A DNA stretch of 64,000 nucleotides from Callorhinus ursinus (GCF_003265705.1 NW_020312785.1:130150898-130214897); one strand, 5' to 3'. Shown: positions 1 to 10,455, counted from the first letter of the stretch. Program-made: numbers and translations. The notes: a model not told the origin generated them from the letters alone.

Positions 1-740
1 TTAAATGCCACTTTTTCTTGGTTTATACTTTTCAAGTTTGCACAAGCAAAAGGAATCCAGAAAGGGTGTGATGAATTATCAACTGAATTTTAAAGAGCAT
101 GAAGGAACAGTTTGGATAATTCAAGCACAGATCTCAATCTGGACAAAATTGCATTTATCTTTAGTGTTAACCTTAAAAAGAAAAGTTGGTTATTTTACCA
201 GTAAAAAATAGATTTATTTGGGAATAACAGAGAATTGCAATTTGGGACATGGAAGCTATGGCAAAACCATAAGCAAGTCCAACAACCAAGGGAGAGGAAC
301 TTTATTTTATAGAGAAGAAGGAGGCAGTTGGGAGGGGTTGTTTTGAATGAAAGTCCTTTGGAGAAAAGCAGCAGTTCAGGGTGATGAGAATTTCACACTG
401 GCTGAGTTACAGGGTAATGGATTTCTTGTAGGAGATGCAATGTACATCTTTACCTTTTGGGGCCCATAACTGATGATTCTTCCTGTTGAGATTCTTCTGT
501 TAGGACCTGCAATTGACAATGCTTCCTGCGATTGACCTTGCGTGTATGGCTCCCCCTTCTAGCCTTTGACTCCACCTTAGGAGGTTTCCCTTTATTAATT
601 TTCACAAGAGATAGGGAGAATACCCTTTAAAAAACTGACTTCAAAGGAGAATTTATTTTACAATGTATCAAAGCGCATGAAGAGGCACTGGAGAAAATAC
701 ATTCTACAGATTGAGTTTGAAGCTCCACCTGGGTGGGAGC
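1..740. other. No gene recognised
   Basis: Moderately AT-rich DNA. The only open frames are short and lack domain motifs. The stretch around 430-600 has the feel of an old interspersed repeat (pyrimidine-rich, 'cccccttctagcctttgac'), but I could not assign it to a family. Confidence 0.5.
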
Positions 741-744
741 AGGG

Positions 745-960
745 GGTGATAGGATTGTGGAACAGTTGAGAGCACAGTTCCATCAGTCACACTGAGTGGA
801 CTTTGAGTTAGGGCTCTACCACTCACCAGACGTGTGGCCCTGGGCGAGGGGTATTTCTCTTCTCTGACACTCAGTTTCCTCACCTGCAAAATGGGATCAT
901 TATCACCTAACCCTGAGATGGTTGTGAAGATTAAATGGACCCATGCATGTAAAGCCCTGG
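745..960 (+). repeat. MIR SINE (ancient, plus orientation)
   Basis: The segment follows the MIR consensus in order: 'tagggctctaccactcacca', 'gtgtggccctgggcgag', 'ctcagtttcctcacctgcaa' then 'atgggatcattatcacctaa', and 'gaagattaaatg' followed by 'catgtaaagccctgg'. MIR is an inactive tRNA-derived mammalian SINE. Divergence is high, as expected for its age. A 61-codon minus-strand frame overlaps it and is not a gene. Confidence 0.85.
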
Positions 961-1490
961 GTTTTTTATGACATGATTCTAGATGGGGGCACCCAGCATT
1001 TCATCATCGACCATCCATTCTCATGCTGTAGATTTAAAAATGACAGAACATACAACTGCCTAGATTGGAACAGTGCTTATCTGTCCCTTATTAAATGAAG
1101 TGGTAAGGTTGTAAAGGAATGGAATAGTTAGAATTTGGTTCATCGCGTCCTGGCGCCTCACTGCCTTATTTGAGGTGGATGGAGGGTTTTCTGTTTCCGA
1201 GAAGTTCCCTGTGCTGTGGTTTCATAGCAAAGCATTTGGATTTGGTGCCTAAGGACCTGGACACAGGAACTCCTTTTACGATTTTCCAGCCAAGCCATCT
1301 GAATATGGGCAATATACACATGTTCTCTGAGCTTTAGAGCCCCTTTGTATGAAGGAGAAATCCAAGTTGCCTAACACAATGAGTTTCAAAGGATTGCTTG
1401 AGGGATGTATGTAAATACTTTTTGTAGATTTGGAATCTAAATGGTACTATTCCTACTAGGCCACTTTATTTGATCTGGCATGAGTAAGAG
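961..1490. other. No gene recognised
   Basis: Unique-looking sequence of mixed composition between a MIR and a nested SINE cluster. No motif, coding signal or repeat family was recognised. Confidence 0.5.
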
Positions 1491-1508
1491 GTAAGAAAAA
1501 TTTATTTT

Positions 1509-1578
1509 AGAGAGAGAGAGCAGTGGGGAGGGGCAGAGGGAGAGGGGGAGAGAGAGAGAGAGAGAGAGAGAGAGTCTT
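1509..1578. repeat. (GA)n-rich simple repeat
   Basis: Purine-rich GA dinucleotide run with a GGGGAGGGG-type interruption at its left end. It derives from the CT-rich 3' region of the outer minus-strand SINE, expanded by slippage. Confidence 0.8.
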
Positions 1579-1773
1579 TTTTTTTTTAAGAGTTTATTTA
1601 TTTATTTGACAGAGAGAGAATGAGAGATAGAGAGCACGAGAGGGAAGAGGGTCAGAGGGAGAAGCAGACTCCCCGCCGAGCAGGGAGCCCGATGCGGGAC
1701 TCGATCCCGGGACTCCAGGATCATGACCTGAGCCGAAGGCAGACGCTTAACGACTGAGCCACCCAGGCGCCCC
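1579..1773 (-). mobile_element. Young CAN SINE nested inside an older one
   Basis: A T-run (reverse of the A-tail) is followed by the GA-rich segment, 'gagcagggagcccgatgcgg', 'catgacctgagccgaaggca' and the terminal 'gccacccaggcgcccc'. Flanks 'agagagagagagtctt' and 'agagagagatagtctt' look like a target-site duplication within the GA tract of the host SINE. The 'gaagagggtcagagggag' block places it in the same subfamily as the copies at 39561, 49772 and 63688. Confidence 0.9.
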
Positions 1774-2090
1774 AGAGAGAGAGATAGTCTTAAGCAGACT
1801 CTGCGCTGATCACAGAGCCCAATGCAGGGCTGGATATCATGACCCTGAGATCATGACCTGAGCCGAAACCAAGAGTCCGACGCTTAACCGACTGTGGCAC
1901 CCAGGCGCCCCTCCAAGAGATGTTCTAAAAGATAAAAACAACCAAACTAAACCAAATGTTTCCCTATTTGCTTTCTCAAACTTGAGACACTGTATATTTA
2001 ACAGAATGAATCCATGGACACAGTCCCAGTTTTTCCACCTAAGGTCATATTTCTAAAAATATTATATAAGATTTGAAAATACAATTAGAG

Positions 2091-2256
2091 GGGCCCCTGG
2101 GTGGCTCAGTTGGTTGAGTGTCTGCCTTCGGCTCAGGTCATGATCCCAGGGTCCTGGGATCAAGCCCCAGGTCGGGCTCCCTGCTCAGCGGGGAGTCTCC
2201 TTCTCCCTTTCCCCCTGCCCCTGCTTGTGATCTCTCTCTCTCAAATTAGGAAAAGA
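2091..2256 (+). mobile_element. CAN SINE (plus)
   Basis: Starts at 'gggcccctgggtggctcag', passes through 'tcaggtcatgatcccagg' and 'gtcgggctccctgctcagcg', then a CT-rich block and 'ctctctctcaaattaggaaa'. The A-tail is eroded (attagg instead of ataaat), which suggests moderate age. Clear target-site duplications were not found. Confidence 0.9.
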
Positions 2257-4076
2257 AAGTAATTTACCTGCCATAGCCCTAATGATAACATCAACATAGA
2301 TTGTACATAAAAATGTATACACAAACCCTGTTCTTCAGTCTTAGCACATGGCCAAATGTTTGTCATTGGTCAGAATTGCTGCTTGGATGAGGGCTACTGT
2401 AACCTTGGTAAGCTACAATAATGAATCAGAAAGTCCCTATTTAATGTAGGATATTCCAGAAGGTGTGTTATAATTTTGATGCCTCTAAAGTACTGTACAG
2501 GATTTTAGTAAGGTGAAGCTCAGAACTAGAGTTCAAAGAAAAAAAAATCAAACCAAATTTATAGTAACTCCTTACATCAAAACTGGAGGCTATGCTCATA
2601 TTTTAGAGGAGTAGAAAAATTAGACCAACAGGAGGCAAGTTAATTATGTAACTCTAATCCTAATAGTCTTTTTTAATATAGCAAATAACAATACAGTGGT
2701 TTACTATTAATGAAATCATTAGCAAACATTTTGTAATTATAAATAGGCGTTTTATACTGATTAATGATAATCGTTGTACAGCAGCGTTAGAAAGTATAGA
2801 AATTGTAGAAATTGTTATTTTGAGCTTATTAATGCATATATTCAGGAATTTTATGTCTATTGTCTGTTATATTATTATGTGGAGCTAATACATAAAATTA
2901 TATATGAAAGGTCCTATTAAAATATGGCACTTTTGGAGTTTTAATAATCAGAAGACAGCAAATATATTCCAGGACCCTTGTTTTGAATTGATGCAGTCTG
3001 TTTTTGTGCTCCAAAGGCCTAATGATGCATTAACAATTGTCCGTTTTTGTTGGTTTGATTTTCTATTGAGCAACATTCCTGAGAGTAATAGAATGAAGTA
3101 GGGAGGGACAAGGTTGAGGACTGCCCAAGACTGGCTACAGTTATGGAAATAAGCAAATGATGGGAAATAATTCAGGTTATTTTCATTTTTAGTTCTTATC
3201 AGAGATTCATTGTATTTAGATATAAAGCATGAAAACCATCCCATTATAAATTCAAAGCTATAGTTAGAGCAGCATATTAAAAAGTACTTTAGAATGAAAT
3301 TATTTTATCATTTTGAGTTCTTTATTTTCCTTATAGGATAATAAATGCCAATTGGGCTGCAAATTACAGAGGATTATCTTCTCTCCTTTTAAGAGTTAGT
3401 AATATGAATATTATTTTGTGGGGGCATTTGGTTTGGGGATTGAGGGAGTGACCTTATTAGCACCAGACTCCCTTGGCCAATAATCTCATGACTATGAGAT
3501 ATATATTAAATCCTTTTCTATTTATATTCTTTGGCAGGCCATTATTCATTGTTACTGTGGAAATTTTGTTAAGTAATAGTTCTCTTGAGAAATCATGGGT
3601 GCTTTTTCGAGGTCACAATTTCCTATGAGCTGAAAGAGTAGGCCATCCATCCTCTCTTCAGTTAAGAATCCACTCTGTACCCATTTTCTTTAACACGTGC
3701 TTTATTTGTAAGGTTTCTGACATTCCTTTCTTCTGAGAACTTAAGAGTGATATATCACACTCTTTATTTTGTGAAGTAAAATTGATTAGAGGAAATAATA
3801 AACATAACTCTTTAAGCATGAAACTCAATATATTTTGAATACTGGGCTGGCCTGCCTCAGCAGCCCGTGCAGCCATTCTCCAGAGAATGCTGGGCTGTGC
3901 CAGAGGCCTCTCAGTAAACAGTCCTCACAGGATTTCTTCTTATGGTGAAAAGAATTTCACCCTTGACCTTTACTATTATTGTTTTGCTCTGACATGACAA
4001 AAATCCATCACTTCTAGATATTGATACCCGTTCATGCTGTCAAGTTATTGCCAGAAGGGGAAAACCAGCTAATTTG

Positions 4077-4078
<2 letters not shown>
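2257..4078. other. Repeat-poor AT-rich stretch, no gene
   Basis: About 1.8 kb without a recognisable mobile element. Short frames at 2904-3101 (+), 2948-3244 (-) and 3658-3876 (-) overlap or lack any domain signature. The interval contains the candidate regulatory block at 2660-2880. Confidence 0.5.
2660..2880. promoter_or_regulatory. Candidate AT-rich regulatory element (speculative)
   Basis: Repeat-free and dense in homeodomain-type TAAT/ATTA cores, for example 'actattaatgaaatcatta', 'tttgtaattataaatagg', 'gattaatgataatcg' and 'cttattaatgcatat'. Low-divergence AT-rich DNA of this kind often marks conserved non-coding enhancers in mammalian gene deserts. This is inference from motif density only; conservation could not be tested. 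Confidence 0.2.

Positions 4079-4114
<36 letters not shown>
4079..4114. repeat. (GT)n microsatellite
   Basis: Uninterrupted GT dinucleotide run of about 36 bases, preceded by GGGGT and followed by TTCAACATC. Pure enough to be polymorphic. Confidence 0.95.
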
Positions 4115-4115
<1 letters not shown>

Positions 4116-4384
4116 CAACATCTATCTAGAGGTTTTAATGGTAGCCATTTTTTAAAAATTGGATTAATTGAGCAATGCTGCAGAGCAAAGGATCACATAT
4201 CATATTTTACTGAGTTTCAAGGGTCACGTGAAGGCAGCTCCTGTTTCTAAATCTGTGACACTTTAAACAATCTGTTCCCAGACAGAAGTCAACCTGAATG
4301 GATGAGGGGACAACAGAAGGCAGCAGGTAAAGCATGTATTTTAAAAGATAGGGAGACTTCATTTCAGATCTTATCTTTAGTCCT

Positions 4385-4510
4385 TCGCTGTGGGACCCAG
4401 ACAAGTTGCTTCACTGCTCTGAATTTGTTTGTTCACCTATAAAAGAGATGCAGTGGCACCTACCTGTGAGAATATGTTGAATTTACATAGGCAAAGTACC
4501 TGGCACTTTA
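4385..4510 (+). repeat. MIR SINE fragment (plus)
   Basis: Recognisable core: 'ctgtgggacccagacaagtt', 'gcttcactgctctg', 'ttcacctataaaagagatgc', 'cacctacctgtgagaatatg' and 'aagtacctggcac'. This is the standard MIR order with heavy divergence. Confidence 0.75.
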
Positions 4511-4669
4511 TACGCTCATTATACTGAGTTCCATCTGCGCATTTCCTTCGTGGGCACATGTAGATCTGAGTCCGAGATATACCTCCTGACTGCTCATCCA
4601 ACAGCAAGCTGGTGGTAGATCACATCAGCATGAAAATTAAGTGTTTTATTTCTCTAAGTAGGGTCCTCA

Positions 4670-4797
4670 CATAAGCAGCATCACCCGGGAGCTTGTCAGA
4701 AATGGAGACCCTCTGGCCCCACCACAGACCGGCTGAATCAGAACCTGCAAGCCCCTCTGGGGGATCGCGTGCGCGGCAAAGTTTGAGAGGCACTGAT
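4670..4797. mobile_element. MER20-type hAT MITE fragment
   Basis: 'catcacccgggagcttgtca' then 'gaaatggagaccctctggcc', 'cagaccggctgaatcagaac', and an end at 'caaagtttgagaggcactg', which is the degenerate terminal inverted repeat. An internal segment is missing relative to the consensus as I remember it. CpGs in 'gatcgcgtgcgcggc' are unusual for so old an element. Confidence 0.7.
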
Positions 4798-4974
4798 GTC
4801 GACCATGACATTTCTCTCCTGGCAAAGTCGAACCGTTGTGCTATTTGCTGTTCATTTTTTTCCCCCCACCATTCACCTGTTGTTTTGGTGATGTCTGGGG
4901 GGGAGAGGTATTCTCTCGGCACCGGTCCCTTGGGGCACATCTGTGTGCACACCTCCATACACGTCAGTGGAACG

Positions 4975-5030
4975 TCCCTCAGCAGAGGGCCTGGCACAAG
5001 TAGAAGCTCAATAAATGTTTATTGAGTGAA
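4975..5030 (+). repeat. MIR/L2-type 3' tail
   Basis: 'gggcctggcacaagtagaag' followed by 'ctcaataaatgtttattgag' is the shared 3' end of MIR and some L2 elements. The AATAAA here is part of the repeat and is not evidence of a gene end. Confidence 0.65.
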
Positions 5031-6285
5031 ATAAAACAACCCACAGTCAGACAGGCAGACTCTCCCATCTGTTCTGCAGACTCACAGCAGCCCTAGAAGG
5101 TCCTGGAGAGAGATGAATGTGCTTGAGGTCTTTGCCAGGAGGCATTACCCATACCCAATGGGGAGGAGGGGTTTGCTCACTGCTGTTCTTGCCAGGAGAT
5201 CTGCTGAGGTTCTGAAAGCCTGTCAAATGTGTGCAGCCAGAACAAAGGACAGGGTGCTTCCTTTATTTTTTATTTCCCTGGCCTGGCAAAGCTCATGCCA
5301 CAATGCTTTGGGAGTAGTTATCTTTGGTGGTAGACTTTCTTGCTCACGAGGGACAAAGGAGTAGGTACAGTGGCAGTGCACTATGGTCATATTTTCATTA
5401 CCCCTGTGACTAACTGGCCTAGGTCTCAAAATGTGTCTATTGATTTCACATCGTGAAGCTGCTGGTTGACAGGCGGGCATGGGGTATGGTGGCCGTAGGG
5501 GAAGCTGGGAAGCTGATATTACCCAGAGAAAGGTGGAATGGCTGGGGAAGAGCTTGCTCTCTGGGGCACCGTGAGACATAGGAAGCTGTGGCCTCTTCAG
5601 AGTTTGGCAAATGAATTGTACTGCCATGGTCTTGGACAAATCAAACATGGCACCTTCCTGGTCTATCAAATTGTGATAAATATATTGAGATCAGGTTTTG
5701 TTGACCTAAACCCATAGTATATTTCCGTGGAGTTCACTCTGAAGGCCCTGGACCTGTGAGATCTGGAACCTGCTCCCTTAGTGGTTAGCGCTCTACCATT
5801 CCTCTGTTCCTGTTCCCAAGGCCAGTCTTGGCAAAACTGTCAGGCAGGGGGCTTCTCTTTGGAGCTATCCCAGCTCACTTTCTGACTCTGCTCAGTTTTA
5901 GAAACCTGGTGAACTCAGAATGACAGATGTCCTCCTCTTCAGCAAACTCCTCCTCCATCCTCGCTGCAAAATCTCTCTCCCTGTTCTTCTGTCCATCAAA
6001 CTCCCATTTACCCCATGTGGCCAATCCCAGTGTGGAGTTAGGAGGAAGACAGTGAGATTAACATACATTCAAGAGTAAAATCTCCCCTAATCCTTTTAAG
6101 GACATTTTTCCTTTTTAACCTGGATGGAATCTTTATTCATGGGAATTTGTAATGATCTGAGTGACATTTAAAGAAGTGTATAGCAGATTTTTAGGTAAAG
6201 GAGACATTGATTGGTATGATCTTTTGGCTAATACCACCTACAAACAGACAAATGCCCCTCTATCAGTTGCTTAATAAAATCAACT
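5031..6285. other. No gene recognised
   Basis: About 1.25 kb of mixed sequence holding the longest frame of the window: 148 codons on the minus strand at 5223-5669, overlapped by an 83-codon plus-strand frame. Neither shows a domain, signal peptide or biased codon use that I recognise. No repeat family was assigned. Confidence 0.5.
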
Positions 6286-6289
6286 TTGT

Positions 6290-6640
6290 GGAATAAGTGT
6301 AATGGCAGCATACCTGGACTGAGGAGGTAAGAGGATTGCTCCATGCACTCCTTCAGGGACCCAGGATGACAGAGGCTCTGCCATCTTCCATTCCTGGTTT
6401 GCTAGGTTGCCCCGGGATATTGACATCCAGTTGGCAGTTGGGGCAAGAGAGAGGATCACGCAATGGGGTGGGGGCACAATTCACGGGGTACAACAGCAGG
6501 AGGTGTGCATGACTTCTGCTCATTTTCCATTGTCAAAAATTGAATCACATGGCCATGCTCATCTGCAAAGGAGGCCAGGAAATGCAGCCTCGCTGGGTGC
6601 CAGATTTGGTGATCATCCATTCATCCTTGCGGCTGTATGT
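6290..6640 (+). repeat. Ancient interspersed repeat, family not named
   Basis: Blocks such as 'cagggacccaggatgacaga', 'ggctctgccatctt', 'tcacatggccatgctcatct' and 'aggaggccaggaaatgcagc' match a repeat family I recognise across mammals but cannot name with confidence. Part of it resembles 12471-12500 ('ggactcaggtgacagagcct'). A 117-codon plus-strand frame at 6407-6760 runs through it and is probably fortuitous. Confidence 0.5.
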
Positions 6641-6819
6641 GTAGGAAGTGCTCTGTTCCTTTTTTTCCTTTCTCCTGCAACTCCTCAGAGAGGTTTGACA
6701 TTCCCTCCCCCTCTTGTGAGGCAATTCTCTGCAGCAGAAAGCCCCCCTCCACCCACCTGAAGAACAAAAATAGAATCTTGGCATGCCACATTTTGATGGT
6801 TGCCAGCAGTTAATCCAGA

Positions 6820-6905
6820 CTCAATTTCCTGTATTTCACAAGGATGTTGTGAGAATTAATAAATTATTTTAAGTGATTATCATCCCTTTGATCATTGTCT
6901 TTGTC
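6820..6905 (+). repeat. MIR SINE fragment (plus)
   Basis: 'cagactcaatttcctgtatt' then 'caaggatgttgtgagaatta' and 'ataaattattttaagtg' correspond to the MIR 3' half. Short and diverged. Confidence 0.6.
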
Positions 6906-7072
6906 CTGTGCTATTACAGTTTATACGATGCAGGCACAGACTTATACAATACCTCAGTTAGAGACAGAGTGCTTTTTTATTATCCTACCTACCACAGGAG
7001 GAAGCAGAGATGTGCATAGGTCAAAAGATATTTAAAAAAAAATTTTTTTTTAAGATTTATTTATTTATTTTA

Positions 7073-7230
7073 GGGGCAGCTGGGTGTCTCAGTTGGTTAA
7101 GCAACTGACTCTTGACTTGGGCTCAGGTCATGATCTTGGGGTTGTTAGATCAAGACCCACATGGGGCTCAGAGTCTATTTTTCCCTCTCCTTCTACGCCT
7201 CCCCTGCTCACTTGCTCTCTCTCTTTCAAA
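7073..7230 (+). mobile_element. CAN SINE (plus), nested tail-to-tail
   Basis: Begins 'ggggcagctgggtgtctcag' and ends 'ttgctctctctctttcaaa', with 'ggctcaggtcatgatcttgg' in between. It sits in the T-rich tail of the minus-strand SINE, giving a tail-to-tail inverted pair. The flanking 'tttatttatttt' on both sides may be the target-site duplication, but low complexity makes this uncertain. Confidence 0.85.
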
Positions 7231-7236
7231 TTTATT

Positions 7237-7280
<44 letters not shown>
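7231..7280. repeat. (TTTA)n microsatellite
   Basis: About twelve TTTA units with one TTTTA variant near the start. It grew from the joined A-rich tails of the two opposed SINEs. Confidence 0.95.
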
Positions 7281-7598
7281 GAGAGAGTGCAGGGAGGATG
7301 TGCAGGAGAGAGGGTCTTAGAAGGAGAGTCTTAAGTAGACTCTGTGCTGACCATGAAGCCCAACTCGGAGTTCGATCCCACAACCCTGAGATCACAACCT
7401 GAGCTAAAACCAAGAGTCCTGACGCTTAACCAACTGCACCACCCAGGTGCCCCTAAAAGACATATTCTGTCCAATGCAATAAGGTTTCTCTTGCATGAAA
7501 CACCCTTTCCATTATTATAACTTTTAAAGAGCTAGAATTTTATGGAAAGAAAAGATAAGACAAAAATGATTGTATGTCTTTTTTTAATTTGTGTGGTG

Positions 7599-7785
7599 GC
7601 TCTGGAATCTGCCTGCTGGGTGGCTTTGGGCAAGTTAATTAGCTATTCTGTGTCTCAAATTCCCTAATCTGTAAAATGGAACAAATCACCTCTTGGGTTG
7701 TTTTGTGGAGTAAATAAGGTAATGGATGTTAAGTGTTTAAGATAATATCTTGAACATAAGATGTGCTTTGTAAATACTAGCTATT
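7599..7785 (+). repeat. MIR SINE (plus)
   Basis: 'ggctctggaatctgcctgct', 'gggcaagttaattagctatt', 'ccctaatctgtaaaatggaa', 'ggagtaaataaggtaatgga' and 'gctttgtaaatactagctat' follow the MIR consensus in order. Nearly full length. Confidence 0.85.
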
Positions 7786-7790
7786 ACTAT

Positions 7791-7850
7791 TTTTTTAAAG
7801 ATCTGTTTATTCATGAGAGAAAAAAAGCGAGTGTGCATGAGCCCTGTATA
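7791..7850 (-). repeat. Possible CAN SINE tail fragment
   Basis: 'ttttttaaagatctgtttat' followed by 'tcatgagagaaaaaaagcga' and 'gcatgagc' resembles the tail side of a minus-strand CAN SINE, but the tRNA head is absent. Could be coincidence. Confidence 0.35.
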
Positions 7851-8460
7851 TATATTTTTAATTCCAGGAGAATTGGTATCTAGTGCAGGGAATCCAAAGA
7901 AGAAATTATAGGGTATGTGGCCTTGTGTTCCTGGCAAAAGTGAAGTGGAGGTGGAAAATGTGACGGCAAAAATACCTATTTAGCTTACTATTCTGAATAG
8001 TAAGTTATTCAGATAGGAAGCAAACCTCCCGATGAGCCATAGCCAATAAATACTGCCCCTCCTTCGGGAGGTACAGAAACTTTTGCAAAGAGCACGGATT
8101 TCTAGGTCTGCCTATGGGCACTGACTGTGTCCAGATTTCCTTAGTGGGCTGTGGTGACTTCTTCCCCTGAGTGGTTGCATCCCTGGGGAGACCAGAAGAC
8201 CTTCTGTCCTTGAGCCAGTGTACATGCTCCTTTACGGTCAGCAGTGGAATTTTCTGTTCTTGGTGTTGAAGGTAAGCTGTTTTAGCCATTCTGACCAATG
8301 AATATGCAGCTGTGAGAAAACAAACTTTCTTCTATGGTTGAAATTTAAAAAAAGTAAAAAATAAAAGGAAGGGAAGGGCATAGAATCCAGGGTTAGGGGA
8401 CATTAAGCAGTTGTATTTATATATAGGATTCAGATTTAATAACCTCAACAGTCCCTCTAT
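7851..8460. other. No gene recognised
   Basis: Unique-looking sequence. The 97-codon minus-strand frame 8005-8298 has no recognisable motif. No repeat assigned. Confidence 0.5.
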
Positions 8461-8462
8461 CA

Positions 8463-8635
8463 GTGCTTCTCCAACTTTATTGTGCAAACAAATCACTAGG
8501 AGATCTTAGTAAAATATGGATCCTGACTCAGCTGATCTTTGGTGGGGCCCGAGATTCTGCATTTCTAATAAGATCCCGTTTGATTTGGATGCTGCTGGTC
8601 CAGGACCACACTTTGAATAGCAGAATGCTACATTG
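8463..8635. mobile_element. MER5A-type hAT MITE
   Basis: Nearly complete. 'cagtgcttctccaactttat' is the left terminal inverted repeat and 'accacactttgaatagcag' the right. The internal blocks 'ctgactcagctgatctttgg', 'gggcccgagattctgcattt' and 'gatgctgctggtccaggacc' match the MER5A consensus as remembered. Non-autonomous and long dead. Confidence 0.85.
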
Positions 8636-8727
8636 CTTTGTTGTTGGGGTTTTGTTTTGTTTGGTGAACAAGGTATGGAATAAAAGTAGCTGTTTCTCCC
8701 AGAATGGAGAAGCTGGGACCCTTTAGA

Positions 8728-8908
8728 ACAGTGGTTCACTAAGTGTGAGCCCAGTCAGTCACCATGTGCATCGCTGGGGAACATGTTAGGAAGGCAAAAT
8801 GTTGGGCCCCTCCCCAGATTTCCTCAATCAGATGGCCAGAGGGTGGGCCCCAGCTGTCTGTTTCCAAGCCCTGGGGGTGATTCTGACATAAAGTTTGAGA
8901 ACAATTGC
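8728..8908. mobile_element. MER20-type hAT MITE
   Basis: 'cagtggttcactaagtgtga' at the left end and 'ataaagtttgagaacaattg' at the right end are the paired termini. 'tgttgggcccctccccagat' and 'ccaagccctgggggtgattc' match the interior. Close neighbour of the MER5A copy at 8463. Confidence 0.75.
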
Positions 8909-9356
8909 AAGAGAGCAGCTGACCTTGGCTTTGAAAGTCTGGTGATGGTATCAGCAATCCTATAGAATGGCTCTAGGCTCCTAGATCTTGTCTCCTGGTC
9001 TCTTTCTGCTCAGTTTCAAATTGGATTCCTTGGGTTATTACATCTGAGTCATTACATTCTTCAAAGTCTTAGCTTTTTATATGAATCCTTCCATCCTTGT
9101 TCTGCATTCTTTATGTGGGGACCACACAAAAGCAGATGTGCCTCCAAAATAAAGCCTGGGACATTATTTCAGGGTGTTGTGATCTCCAAGTGGCTGTGAA
9201 TCTCAAGTCTCTGCTGAGAACCCCCTTTGGTTGTGGTATTGGGACCAATTGTCCAGGTTGGCTTGAGACTGAGAGGTTTCCCACAGCATAGGACTGTCAG
9301 TATTTACACCAGGTCCCGGGTGATGGGTCACCCTAGTTGTAGGCTATTGTTGTTCC

Positions 9357-9505
9357 AGCTTTAAAGTTGGAATCATCTGGAGATTCTGTTAAAATGCAAG
9401 ATCTGCTGATTCAGTTCTAGGTTGGAGCTGGACAGTCTGCATTTCCAACAAGCCCCCAAGTGACGTCCTGCTGCTGATCTGTGGACCACACTTGGGCACC
9501 AAGGC
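9357..9505. mobile_element. MER5A-type hAT MITE
   Basis: 'aagttggaatcatctggaga', 'gctgattcagttctaggttg', 'cagtctgcatttccaacaag' and 'gctgatctgtggaccacact' follow the MER5A interior. The left terminus is lost. Confidence 0.8.
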
Positions 9506-10455
9506 AGTATATCAACCTTGGGATACAGAGCTGGCCTACATGCAGATAAATCGGGGTATCCCATGGCCACTTACACCAAAGTTGGGCTCCTTGGCCCTGA
9601 CAAAGTCAAAGAAAACTTTGGAGCCATCTACAAAGCTTTAGGATTGTGGGTTTTGCCTACAAAAATATGGTATCAACACATCTCTACCTTTTTGGGCTGT
9701 GGTTCTTTAACCCATCAAATCCAATACCTTTTATAAAATATTGTTCTTTATAAGGGCAGGTGACTGCTGTTGGCCCATGAATAGAACATTGTCAAGCCTA
9801 CTGTTTTCTCAGTTTGTGTTTGAGTACTACTTACTAATTTTCCTAGTTTGGGCTAAGCAACTGCACATGACCTGGGTATATCTGTCATTTTTGGTCTTGT
9901 CTCTGCCTCACAAATGGTTCATCTGCCCTTCAGTTTTTACAGCTGTGGTCGACCACAGGGTCTTTTGCTATTTGCAGGGTTTCTGCTTTTCAGCATAATG
10001 AGTTTTGCTTTATCCATATCCCCCTTTACTAATTGCAACACAGCAGCACATTCTATATCCCATCTGTTTCCATGATTGATTGTCTTTTACTTCAGAGTGT
10101 CCTAGAGAGTTATTAAGAAAAAATCAGGCTTCAGTGTGACCTTTAAGATCATCATAAATTGTGTTTGTATCCAAGTATACTAGTCTACACATTATGACCA
10201 CCCAAGGCACAAGAGATAATTTATTTGCTGTTGACTATGTGATTTCTCCTTACTCTTCACTCTGGACAGGCACGCACTGAGCCTTTTTGCCTTGTTATGT
10301 CTTCTTTCTGCTTATATCCCCCCACAATTAGTGTTCTTATCTACACACTTAATCTTTTCATTGATGGAGACAGAGAGGTGGTGCCTATGGTAGAGCTTAG
10401 TAATGGCTCTTAAGCTGCTGGTCATGAGTTTCTGGTAATGTATAATGTTGTTTTG
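9506..10455. other. No gene recognised
   Basis: Roughly 0.95 kb of unique-looking DNA. Frames at 9518-9736 and 9741-9998 (both +) lack domain signatures. The second is rich in hydrophobic residues, as AT-rich noise often is. Confidence 0.5.

Larger units (their letters stand above)
1492..1911 (-). mobile_element. Older CAN SINE, split by a younger SINE
   Basis: Minus-strand carnivore tRNA-Lys-derived SINE in two pieces. 1492-1578 holds the GA-rich tail region and 1774-1911 holds the body and tRNA head, ending 'ggcacccaggcgcccc'. Its wording 'gccgaaaccaagagtc' belongs to the older subfamily also seen at 7231-7453 and 55434-55709. It is interrupted at 1579-1773 by a second, younger copy. Non-coding; transcription of such elements depends on an internal RNA polymerase III promoter in the tRNA-like head. 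Confidence 0.85.
7043..7453 (-). mobile_element. Older CAN SINE (minus), split by a plus-strand SINE
   Basis: The T-rich tail lies at 7043-7072 ('taagatttatttatttattt') and the body at 7281-7453, ending 'gcaccacccaggtgcccc'. Wording 'gctaaaaccaagagtcctga' marks the older subfamily. The tail region is interrupted by the opposite-strand SINE at 7073-7230 and a TTTA expansion. Confidence 0.8.

Noticed and set aside
4740..4780. CpG cluster as a possible CpG island
   Set aside because: Only a few CpGs within a MER20-type fragment; too short for an island.
4985..5030. AATAAA as a possible gene end
   Set aside because: The hexamer belongs to a MIR/L2-type 3' tail; the same applies to many others here (for example 11220 and 42790).
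5223..5669. 148-codon minus-strand frame, longest in the window
   Set aside because: No domain, signal peptide, upstream promoter or splice context. An overlapping plus-strand frame of 83 codons shows that the stretch is simply poor in stops. Length is plausible by chance in 64 kb.
7231..7280. Regularly spaced short repeats suggestive of an array
   Set aside because: A simple TTTA microsatellite. No spacers exist, and CRISPR arrays are not expected in a mammalian nuclear genome.
7084..7402. 78- and 96-codon plus-strand frames with a repeated 'YLFI' segment
   Set aside because: The repeat peptide is the translation of the TTTA microsatellite, and the rest is CAN SINE.
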